A stretch of DNA of 64,000 bases. It comes from Papaver somniferum. Lineage: Eukaryota > Streptophyta > Magnoliopsida > Ranunculales > Papaveraceae. Location of the stretch: contig NW_020621936.1 of NCBI RefSeq assembly GCF_003573695.1, positions 6,572,001 through 6,636,000 of the forward strand. Direction: 5' to 3'. Under the pieces are notes generated by a model. That model was not told the DNA's origin. It did not search any database and worked only from the letters and a program-made list of their open reading frames with translations. The position numbers and the translations under genes are program-made. Position 1 is the stretch's first letter. Each line of letters opens with the position of its first letter. Shown piece by piece: positions 11,561 to 21,829 of the stretch.

Positions 11561-14500
11561 TGACACGTCCTTCAGACGAGCGTGGATCCACGCTGAAAAT
11601 ATGGATACTTACAAAGCGCCTTTGGTTACACATCTCTCCAAAGAAGAAAGTTCTGATCCAGAAGATTTGGCGGACGTTCCATCATCAGAGCACTTGGAGG
11701 AATTTCGAACTTTGGCGAGGTTGAAACAAGAATCTGCAAAAGGTGCATAGACATTCATCCAAAGGTCCTGCACTCAGGCAAGTCTCATTCCTCCCATGTC
11801 TATGTCATTTATTTCCTCACATGCTATTCTAGCATGAGGAGTCAATTCTGCTAGCATCTCTGCTACTGCAAGACGCTATAAGTGGGTAATCTCACTTCAA
11901 CAATATTTTACCAAGTGGTTGAATCTGACATTTCTCCGAACCGAGCATCTCACTGAGACATACATTACTGAGATAGTGTTCAAGCACGGAAAAAAAACAA
12001 TTTGGGCATTTCTCCATATCCTTGTACAAGTGTCCTTGCGTACCACAAAATCAGAAAGCTTTGGTGACCGCACAAATGTTGAATCCCACTACCGAAATGA
12101 AAGGAATGCTGAATCAACATAGGATACTCGAGGAAGAGACGATCAAACCTACGACATCGGATGCTTAAAGGGTGTGAATCCTCAACACTCGAGCATCTAA
12201 GAAAATACTTACAACAGCTGTTAATCACCTACTTCTCCAAGGCCAACTGAAAGTCAAAAACCTCTCATCTCTGAATGCTACATTCTTCAGAAGCCTTCAA
12301 ACTGTACTCCCAATCAAAGACTACACCTTCGATAATAGCTCCTCTATCTTCAGCACAATATCTCTATGGTGACACACTGATTCAACACCGACACGATCAA
12401 AGTTCAATCGATAGGTCTTCATTATCCCGTGATAATACTTCTGGAGCAGATGCAACGTTGGCACAAACTCCTTCAACACGCTGGGGAATTGATCTTATTG
12501 AATAAAGTACGCTGTTTTTATTTGCCGCAACAACATCAATTCCCTGACAAAGCCACTTCGCGGCTCACTGGATGGAGGAGCAACACTATGTTGATAATCA
12601 TGGTTCTACCCTTCTCGGTCTCTGGAGCAACTCCAACCATGGTATCGGCATCAACAAGGATATTTGGAGGAACTATGTCCATGGTCTCAGCATCGACAAG
12701 AATGTCTGGAGAAAATTCAATCAAGATCTCAGCAATAACAACGGTCTCAAGAGCAACATCCTCATGACAAAGCTCCATCAACTGTCCATTCTCTACAACC
12801 CAAGTCTGGAAGTGTTACTCGATGGATCATACTTCTCCAAGCACTAACGACTCATATCGAGACGTGTGGACATGAAAACATGTTAGCATCAAATTCTTCC
12901 CAAATCTTGCACGACGGACAGGCACAAGCCAAAGTCTTCTACAAGATGTTCTCATCACCTCTACAAATGATATACAACATGCTTCATGGGTTTACAAAAA
13001 CGTATCTATGGGTGAGTAATGGGACAATGCTTCCTCAACAAAATATGTTCGTTTATGTCTCTGCTACAACATACCAAAAGAGCGCATCAATCGTACATAC
13101 AAGCTGAAAGATATGGCCTTTACCGTCAGGTCTACGAAATCAGAAAATTTTGTACGGGATTACAAATTACAAATGTGCATCCTTCGTTGGCTGACCTCTA
13201 CAACTCCAAACTGAGTGATTCTTTTCTCATGTGATAACTCAGCCTCTTAGCTTCAAAATTTGTGGTCAAGCGTCGAATTCCGACGTCGTATGAGGTTCCT
13301 ACAGCTTCCAGAGCGTACATGCAAGCATCAATTCTTAGACGGGATTCATAACTTCCACAGTCGATCGGTGTCCACCAGGTCTTTCCACAAAGTACTTCAT
13401 CAAGGTACCTCCAACTTCGACCACCTGGGTCTTTACATCAATTCTTCTACGTGGGTCCTCTATCCAAGTCTGGCCAGAAGAAGAGAAAACAAAAAAGAGA
13501 GATTCAACAAGATACTGGGGACTGACGGTCCACTGATCATGACGATCAGTTTCACAGTCCAAGACCCGTGGCACCAGACTCTCATATGCTAATAATTCAT
13601 CATAAAAGGAATGATACCACTGGTACATGAAACCATGGTCATTACATCATCCCCTCTCGAGAGCAACCTCAGCTAGGGTCCCGTGACCAGGGTTTCAGAA
13701 GTGATGTTTCTACGACTGACAGAAACAAGATGGCACTGCAAGCACCATGCTCATGTATCAATCAAGGGGTTCAGATTTAAAATTAATAAATGGAATTAAA
13801 ATCCTTCATCAAGTGTTCAAGACACGAGCGAATGGTCTAAAGACACAACAAGGACGTTTTACAACAAGCTCGTCTGAAACGATTTTACACTATCTTGCAC
13901 AAAGGGGTGAGCTGGGATCAATTCGTGAAGAATCTAAGGATGAATAATATACCATTCTCTTTGCATGGATATCCTCTACAACATATCCAAAATTCATAGT
14001 AATTGGATGAACGAGCAAAGAGATGTGGTCGAAACATTGGACTACATGCCAGCTGAAAAGTTTCTGAAATCTCCTGGAAGTTTACTGTTTCGCCTATTTC
14101 GGCCCCTAAACATGCTCAAAACTCGAAAATATTCTTTACTAAAGCTTGGAAATATTCCGAGGATGAAAATCACATGGGTAGACCGCAGAAATTCGACATT
14201 GGATGAAGATTCTACAGCGTTTTTACTGAAAGACCGACTTCTGGATTTTCTGATGACGAATTATGATGAAGTTATCGTTCGTCCACATTTGAATCAAGAT
14301 CTACACCATCAAAGAAAATCCTGACTTCATCTTCAGCCGATAGTATCATTTGCTGAAGTCGGCGGTCTTCTACTGATAAGGGACGACTCTCAGATGATCG
14401 AGAGACATACAAAGTTCTATCTTTCCAGCGTCGCTGAAAGGTTGATTCACCTCGGCATGAACATCTGCGGAATTCTTCATCTTTGACTTCATATTTCTGG

Positions 14501-14686
14501 AGCATTCGCCGGAAGATCCAGAAGGGTGGTTGTAACCAGAATTCGCCACTATCTGAGGCGAAAGACATAGAGTCATGGATGTACCGATAACAAACACGCA
14601 ACAAAATGGTAACAATCCAATTCTTACCTATTTATAATTTCACTATCTATAGTGATTATAACATCGGAATTTCAAAAAACTTGCTC
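11561..14686 (+). other. G1 decayed internal region, no pol domains
   Basis: This 3.1 kb stretch holds only short, mutually inconsistent frames. I looked for the RT (YVDD), RNase H, integrase zinc-finger and DDE signatures present in G2 and found none. One short echo, 'RWGIDLIE' at about 12480, resembles the integrase 'WGLDIIG', but nothing around it supports integrase. A 40-bp imperfect repeat near 12645-12715 encodes a repeated 'ILVDAxTM' on the minus strand. The right part aligns loosely with the noncoding and antisense region of G2 upstream of 61090 ('cttacctgtttatgatttc' matching 'cttacctatttataatttc'). Confidence 0.5.
14272..14604 (-). CDS. Antisense ORF in G1 3' region, function unknown
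   Basis: A 110-codon frame lies antisense to the element, about 1 kb inside LTR-c, at the place where G2 has an antisense acidic ORF (60600-60999). Charged and Ser-rich residues dominate ('SRSSESRPLSVEDRR'). No domain is recognisable. It may be the remains of the first exon of an antisense gene like those in G2 and Tat-M, but the similarity is positional rather than clear in sequence, and it may simply be a chance frame. Confidence 0.3.
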   Translation of the reverse strand: MLRVCYRYIHDSMSFASDSGEFWLQPPFWIFRRMLQKYEVKDEEFRRCSCRGESTFQRRWKDRTLYVSRSSESRPLSVEDRRLQQMILSAEDEVRIFFDGVDLDSNVDER

Positions 14687-15563
14687 GTTCCTTCAAACTT
14701 GCAAAGACGAGCAAGATTCATTATTCAAAATCATGACTTAATTTTCATAAAACCATAAACAACCCACGTGAATTTTAACATACACTGGTTTTTCAAAAAT
14801 TGGGCAGACGTCCATTCTACAATTGTGAAAACTCACATACAGACATTATTTCACCATGTATAATTGTCTATTTTCACCAGTTGTTCAAAATCAAAATATT
14901 GATTTTACAAAAATATATACATATTTTAACGTAAAACTCACGGAAGTTTGAACAATATATATATATATATATTTTCTCCATCGCACGAGAATCTGTCTTT
15001 GAAGCGAGAGTATAATTTTTAAAGATTTCTGAAAGCTCGAAGATGAAATTTTTCATGAAAGCTCATAAACAAAATTTTATTACTAACAGACGCATGTCTG
15101 TTAAAAAAAAAAATCTCTCGTACGAGCATCCACCTTCGAAACGAGAGTTTATTCCACTTTCTGAGATCTCACATATTTAAAAAATAAAGTTTTGTTTTTC
15201 GTGAAAGCTCATAGACAAAAATTTTATCATTAGACTCAGGTCTATTTTGTTGTTCTTAAACTAACGAATGAACGAGCGTCCGCGCTAATACGGATTCCTT
15301 TCTTGGTCCCGGATCCTTGAATCCTAGACCAACCAAGGTTCCACCATCGAATCAGCGGTTCTGCACCAATTTATGCTCACTGGATGACGCTCTATTATGC
15401 CACTGGGGTTTTCGCCTCAAACCATGGTATGTTCATTCAGTCGAAATCCGGTAACGTCTTATCTTATGACTAAGTTCAATTACTTATTTTGTCTGTAGCA
15501 GGTAAATCACCATTCAGTGCTGATTGAGGAACATGACTGTCCCTCACTAAGCAGGGGACTTAA
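14687..15563 (+). other. G1 3' internal segment with polypurine tract
   Basis: This is the noncoding segment between the decayed body and LTR-c, duplicated at 3977-4880. A TA run is at about 14956-14972. It ends with 'aagcaggggactta' (15549-15562), the polypurine tract immediately before LTR-c. The same tract is seen at 4866 and, with one change, at 62245 in G2. Confidence 0.8.
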
Positions 15564-16224
15564 TGTAGATGGTGGATTTTCGACAAAGGCTAAAATCGTA
15601 AACCCATAATTATACGAACTTCTGATCCAGCAATCAGACGCGAGTATCGAGACACGGGTCTCTCATCGAATCTCTGACTGAGAATACTGTCTCTCAGAGT
15701 ACATGCAGATATGTAGTCTCTCGGATAGGAAACGACATATCTCATGAATACTGAACACTTCAGTAATTACTTCTATATAGAATCACGAGATTGGACGGCT
15801 CCTAGACAGCTTGCCTGCTAGTATAGAGCAATAACGTCTTCAGGATACAAACAACAGTTTTCCCTGACTATATAAAGGATATGACGCTTCAACTAGCTCA
15901 TGTCGCTCAGAATAATTAATGCTCCTAGACGATCGTACCGTATAGAGCCATCAATTAATTATTCCTAAATTTTTGGATCCACTGAATTTCTGAAAATATT
16001 CAAATATTTTCGTAATATTTTGTTACTTCAATCTATGGTTCTTCCCAGCAGAATTCCATGGGTTAGTAATAAATACTCAACATACGGGCGTCTGAGCTAC
16101 CTCTGAGTAAGCCCCGACTCAAATGGTGTAAGTGTTCTCAACGATGATGCACTAACAATCACCGCACGAACGAGTATTTCAAAATACGACGATACGATGA
16201 ACCTATGCATGTAATATTTTGGGC

Positions 16225-17070
16225 TTACCGACCGGACGGCCGTGTCGTGGCCAATCCCACGCCAGTTTTATATTTTATCATATTTTTTTTTATTTTCCTT
16301 GATCTTATGAAAATCATTTCATTTGAAAAAACATCCTTCGTTTGAGAAAAAGCATAGCCCTCCACACTTAATGTATCAAAGTGAGGACTACGAGGAATCT
16401 TGCCGCTCAACTTATTAGAAGATAAATTTAGAACCGCAAGAGTATCAATTACTGCCAAAGATTGTGGGATATGCCCGGACAGATTATTGGAACTCAAATC
16501 CAGAGACTGTAGCCCAGACAAATTTCCGATACTTGCTGGGATACCATCAGAGAAATGATTATTAGACAGATTAAGTGAGTTAAGCAATGTTAACGATCCT
16601 ATGTCTTTTGGAATGTCTCCGTGTAGATGATTGCATGATAGATCAATCGATGAGCTGTAGTTGTTTAATTGTTGGATTTGTATCATGATCCCTTTGGTTG
16701 CCAAGTACAGTTGAACATCACCAAGATCTTCTGGAAGTAAATAACTGGTTATGATCATTCCACTCAAGTTCCCTAATTTGTTCGGAATATCGCCTGTGAA
16801 ATTGTTTAGCGATAAATCTAATAGCTGGAGTTTCTGTAAATGAATAATCTCTTCGGGTATGGATCCATTAAATTTGTTTGACCTTAAAGAAAGAAATCTT
16901 AAGTACTCGAGTGAACCAAGAGCAGCTGGTATAGGAAACTCCTCAGTTTCACGGTGCTTCCATCGCAAGAAGGAAATAATATAAAATTGGAAAAATATTG
17001 TGGGGCCGTGATTATTGGCCAACCGGCCATGCCTTGATCCCGGCCGACCCCACACCTCATGGTTCCTCAT
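16225..17070 (-). pseudogene. Captured LRR receptor-like protein fragment (core 16347-16932) in a chimeric ORF
   Basis: The 281-codon frame carries about seven plant-type leucine-rich repeats (pattern LxxLxxLxLSxNxLxGxIPxxl), including 'LDLSLNNFTGDIPNKLGNL', a short non-repeat island, then 'SIDLSCNHLHGDIP' and three further repeats, ending 'NKLSGKIP...YAF'. This is the C-terminal repeat part of a receptor-like protein or kinase, normally at the plasma membrane and often in immunity. Signal peptide, N-terminal cap, transmembrane segment and kinase are absent. The first roughly 45 and last 40 codons are LTR sequence shared with LTR-b, so the ORF is an accidental fusion. The core boundaries coincide with points where LTR-b is contiguous ('tttgag' and 'aggaaactcc'). 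Confidence 0.9.
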
Positions 17071-17640
17071 TATTTTATTATTATTTCCCTAATCTCATGA
17101 AAACTCCTTCATCTCATGGTATTTTCATAAATACATGAAAAATAATATAAAATTAGGGAAACCCGTGGGACCGGGCCCCAGCCGGCCGGCCATGCCTCAG
17201 TCGGTCCCACATGCCCCTTATTTTATTATTATTATTTTAAGGTTTCCTTGATCCCATGAAATTCCTTGATTTCATGGTATTTCTTTCAAATTATGAAAAT
17301 TCCTTCAAATCATGGAAAATAATACACAAAAATTACATAAAATTAGGGAAACTTGTGGGACCGGGCCCAAGCCGGCCGGCCATGCCCTAGCTGGCCCCAC
17401 ATGCCCTTATTTTATTATTTTAATATTATTTGCTTCTCTGATCCCATGGAAACTCTTTCACTTTAAGGAAACTCCTTAATTTCAACAAAATTCCTTGATT
17501 TCATGATATTTTCATAAAATCATGAAAAATAATATAAAATTAGGAAAAGGCACCATGGGACCGTGGTCACTGGCCGGCCGCCCATGCCTTGGCTTCAGAG
17601 GTCCCACACTTTATCATTCCTTCATTTTATAATTATTTTT
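16990..17640. repeat. GC-cored tandem repeats inside G-family LTR
   Basis: About four units of roughly 165-195 bp alternate AT-rich sequence ('ttattttattattattt', 'ataaaattagggaaa') with a GC core built on 'gccggccggccatgcc' and 'ggtcccaca'. Cores lie near 17010, 17175, 17360 and 17555, and a partial one near 16240 lies before the gene insert. The LTR of G2 carries cores near 52755, 52950, 53110 and 53305. LTR-b keeps two (about 5600 and 5795). Confidence 0.8.
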
Positions 17641-19294
17641 CTTCATCTCATGAAGTTTCCTCAGTTTCAGCAAAACCCTGATTTTATTGTATTTTCTCAA
17701 ATGGTTGCTCAAACGCACGTCAGAAAATATCAAAATTCTCAGGACTGAGACGCGGATGTGTTGAATACGTGAGAATGTTACCTTGACCGACCAAGGTTGG
17801 ATCTATGGTTCGCAATGAGCCAGTCCCACGTATTTTCATGGTTTGACCTGATTTGCACAATTGCACGTATTAGGTCCAAGACTCTTCCAAATAATTTTGG
17901 AATTTCATGAAGTGATCGTCAATCGATCCCACGACCATCCAGGGTTGGTTTCATGGCCCCTTGGTCAGTCTCTCACCTCTCCATAATTAATTAGGTTTTA
18001 TCACCTAAGGCTCAGACGAGCATTATATGAAAAATGATTGAACCAGAATTTGATCATCTTTTCACCAACTCTTCAAGGGGTCTTGGTATTTGCTCACGCG
18101 AGCATATGGACGCTACATGGTCGACCCACGGTCTCATGTAGCCGGTCCTCCTTCATTCCATGGTTAAATTTTCAATAAATCATCACTTGGTCATGAATTG
18201 ATCAAATTAGGGTTTCTGAGTCCAATGATCATAATTCCAGATTCGAACGCTAATAATTTTACGACGATCTCATGATCACCATTTTATTATACTCGGTTCA
18301 ACTACCAGTATTCTAATTAATGTTTTATTTCGGTCACGCTGCCAATAATTCATCAGACGAGCAACACTTGCTCAGATGAGCAATATTTGCTCAAACCAAG
18401 GAATATTGGTTCAACTATCAATATTCAACAATTCATCGAATGAGCAATACTTGCTCACCTCAACGTGAGAATTACACCTCTGTCTCAACGGACACGTTCA
18501 ATTCATGAGTTTCAGAACATTTTGCAGAATCATGTTCAACTCAGCAAATACATGGACTTATCGTCCCATGAAGTCAGCAACTGACTAAATACACGTCTGC
18601 CCTGCAGATTCCACGTTCACGAGACATCAATCGTGTCACTTGGGGGGATATCAACTAGGGTTTTGGTCTGGAGGTCTACGGCACGTGTGTTCATACACAC
18701 GATATAATGTGAGCAAGTCGTGCAATCAGTTGAAGGAGTTAACAAAGTAGTGGATGGAAAATCGACCAAGTCTCCGCACGATGAGCAACTGGTTTCAAAC
18801 ACGATTTCTACTTCCCCACCCTTTGATTCCATCAACTGTCACACTTCATGGGATCATGGTGTATACAATTCCAGCAATATAAATAAGTCTCTGAATCATG
18901 ATTGAAGAGAGAAAAAAGATCTCACGTCTCACAGACAACACGAGATTAACTCAACATCTGAGTAATTACTCTCAACAGAGATTCAATCATTCAGAACTTA
19001 TCTTATTCAGAATTTACCACACACCCACAATCTTTGATTACCATTAATTCCACACATTTCTCAGCTTCCCTCCTACAGATCAACCCATCCTCTCTTGTGA
19101 CCGAATTTACTCTGTAACGGCCATTGTCTTGGTTTAGGCCGGAGTAATACAGATTGATCTCTCGAATTCAAAGCACTCCCTTCTTGCAGTGCGTCTGTGT
19201 GAGGTTGAACATTTCGCTCGGTTCAAGGAGTCTCCTCCGTGCGGTCGTCTCCTCAATCCCGTAAAAACCAGCAAATTGTTTTCCCCCATCTACA

Positions 19295-20307
19295 GAATCA
19301 ATCATGGACATTATAGCCACGGTTTGCATAGATTGCATTACTTATGATTTAAATGTTTAAGTCCATGAACTGACCGATTTAACAAAGTAACCAGCTTAAA
19401 TCTGCGTACTTAAGCAACTGGTTTTTTGAGTTTGTAAAGTTTTCAAACTCAACAGAAATTTTCGGTTTGAAAACTTCCGCCAGTATGCGTACGGGTACGC
19501 ATACTTAAGGTGACTAGTTAAGAGTTTGTCAAAAAACAAACTCAGCAGAAATTCTCGGTTCGAGAACTTCCTCCAGTATGCGTACGGGTACACATACTTA
19601 CCTTGTCTCCTTCACCAATTTCGTATACACACATATGCATACTCTTGGCTTCTGGTTTATGGGTTTATACACTAATGTGCGAACACACTATATATGCTTA
19701 TATCCAAAGATGGTTACATCATCAACTCTTTGTTTCAATCATTGAAACATTCTTCTATAATGACAATAGCCGTTTTCACACACTATTAGCATCAAAGCAA
19801 TTTTCAAGATATTGAAATAATCATTATCGAAACCTTCCAAGCCTACATCAAATGATTGTATCACACAAACCATGTAAGATGTTACTCCGCAATTTTCTTA
19901 TGATATAAGATGAACTTGGTCGAAGCGAAAGCTTACCAACACATATTTCGAGAAATATGTAAGCTAGATATACTCAGCTCGAAATCTCAAATGTGTATAG
20001 AGAAAACTACATCGTAACACGACTTATGTCTCAAAATAGGAGATAGTAGAAATAAACTTTCCAAGTGATGGATGAGTTCAAGTCTCCACATACCTTTTGT
20101 CGAAGAAGTTCCACAAGCTCCCCTTAGTAGTTCTTCGTCTTCAAGAGATGAACGTCGAGAGATCTAAGCTCAACTACACTATCTACGTCCTAGTCTGAGA
20201 CATCTATAAATAGGCTAGAAATCAAGACTTATAGTTTTGATCACTAACATTGACAAACATGCTTGAGATAGCAGCATATGCGAGTTCGACCGGGCAATGC
20301 TCTAACA
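19295..20307 (-). repeat. SIRE-A LTR, right part
   Basis: Continuation of the LTR at 2866-3417 after the second GAATC. It contains the 'agccacggtttgca' block, a cluster of palindromic 'gtatgcgtacgggtacgcatac' words (about 19476-19596), and the SIRE U3 terminus 'ttcgaccgggcaatgctctaaca'. On the element strand the LTR thus starts TGTTAGAGCATTG. 20308 onward reads 'atctccccct', the polypurine tract on the element strand. Confidence 0.85.
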
Positions 20308-21829
20308 ATCTCCCCCTCAATCAATTTTAGTGACAAAACTATCAATACATATGGATTACAAAAAATATAAAAAAACGTAGCTTCTCATCCACATGCTTGA
20401 TGTCCTTGGCATCTTCAACGCGACTCGAAATCTTCGTCACTTCCAAGTACTCCATGATCCTAAAGGTTGTAAGTTCAACATCACAGTTGTTAAAGATCCG
20501 TAGCTATAACAATGAGAAAACAAAATGCTCTCAATCATTGTTATACAGTGTCATAGTATTATTACACAACATCAAAGTTCAATTGTATCACAACTTTGAC
20601 AACAATACTATGGTGATATGTATCACTCCCCCTTAGTCAATACATATCTCAACATGAAAACCACTCCCCCTTACATAATGATCCGTAAACCATATGTATT
20701 TGTAGTGTGAACTACACATTAATTCTCCCCCTTGTTGTCAAAAAAATTGGCAAAGGTACGAAAATTAGTGGGATCCTAATGAAATTTCCACGGAGATACT
20801 TCATGACCAAAAGGTGTATTAACATACCAACAAATTTAGATGCAATCATAAAGCCTAAGCTAAATGCATTCATCAATGAGTTAATAAAGATACAAGATAA
20901 CCCCTAAATATTCCACAGTCGCACTCCCCACAAAGATTTGGCAATTAAGCACAAGTTCAAAATGAACTCTCCCCCATAAAATGTCATTCCCGAAAGAACA
21001 ACAAAGGTGACCTTGCTTTTAACAAGAAAACAAAGATTTCTTTGGACAAAATCAAATCACATGAAAACATGAATTTGAATCCAAAGTATTCAATTGAATT
21101 ATCCACAAAAGAATTCATGATTAATCCAATCGAGAAAAAAAATACAACCAAATTAATCACAAGAAAACCCGTGATTAATTTAATTGGAATACACAACCAA
21201 ATTAACCACAACGTGATCAATTCAATTGGTCATGCTCGACATAAGAGATCTTACGGAGCAACAACTAAAATAACCAAAAGAGAATGATCAATTTAGTTGG
21301 TCATGCTCATACATAAGGAACCTTAAGGAGCAACACAGTATATGCACAAAATATGGATCAGGGAAAGATTCATTCTATTTTCATCACTATTTGCATAACG
21401 ATATATAATAGACATAATCTTTGTAGACAAAAATTCATCCTATATTCCATCAATTATTTTCATAATGACATAATAGGTTCAATTTTTGTTTGTCAAAAAT
21501 TCATTCAATCTTTTATCAATACTTGCATATCGACATATGAAAAAGATAATTTTTGACCACGTAGGGGACAATCATAGTTCCCGGACGCAAACACACATAT
21601 CCCATAACAAATTGCAATATATAAAACCAATAAAGAGTAATACTGCAAAAACAATCTTTGCCCTTTGAAGGTAAAATCAATCTTTTTCGCACGGATTTAC
21701 ACCAAGAGTGGTTACCAAAGGCGTATAAAAAGATTTTCTTAACAAAGAAGAACATACAAAGTCATTAAAGACCATGCATCATAGTTCACATAAGATAATT
21801 GTGAACATTCGAGAATCCCATAGCAATGT
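20308..21829 (-). other. SIRE-A 3' internal region
   Basis: It begins at the polypurine tract (20308-20317, AGGGGGAGAT on the element strand) and is colinear with SIRE-B 33977-35160. Shared blocks include 'caatactatggtgatatgta', 'tggcaaaggta' and 'cactccccacaaagatttggc'. After about 21668 the match to SIRE-B ends. Open frames are short and not conserved between the copies, so this is a noncoding 3' region. No gag or pol is present in SIRE-A, so the internal part is mostly deleted. Confidence 0.75.

Larger units (their letters stand above)
3418..19294 (+). mobile_element. G1: three-LTR Tat-like Ty3/gypsy composite nested in SIRE-A
   Basis: Outer ends are TGTAGATGG (3418) and CCATCTACA (19294). 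The flanks are a 5-bp target-site duplication, GAATC at 3413-3417 and 19295-19299. Order: truncated LTR-a, a 3' internal segment, LTR-b, primer site, decayed gag, split protease, a long decayed region, the same 3' internal segment again, polypurine tract, LTR-c. No RT, RNase H or integrase is recognisable, so the copy depends on another element for movement. Because one duplication surrounds all three LTRs, the tandem form either inserted as a unit or arose after insertion by unequal recombination. Confidence 0.85.
15564..19294 (+). repeat. G1 LTR-c (3731 bp) with captured gene fragment
   Basis: It begins TGTAGATGG and ends CCATCTACA. It follows LTR-b on both sides of two size differences: a 586-bp leucine-rich-repeat insert at 16347-16932, and about 1.16 kb at 17034-18197 that LTR-b has lost. 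Subtracting both gives about 1980 bp, close to the 2000 bp of LTR-b. The 17.0-17.6 kb part consists of GC-cored repeats. The LTR is followed by GAATC and the second half of the SIRE-A LTR. Confidence 0.85.

Noticed and set aside
11919..14324. A series of 60-120 codon ORFs in G1
   Set aside because: No RT, RNase H or integrase motif, frames change constantly, and no counterpart in G2. Treated as decayed element DNA.
16225..17070. Functional LRR protein gene
   Set aside because: Both ends are LTR sequence, signal peptide, membrane segment and kinase are absent, and LTR-b has an empty site.
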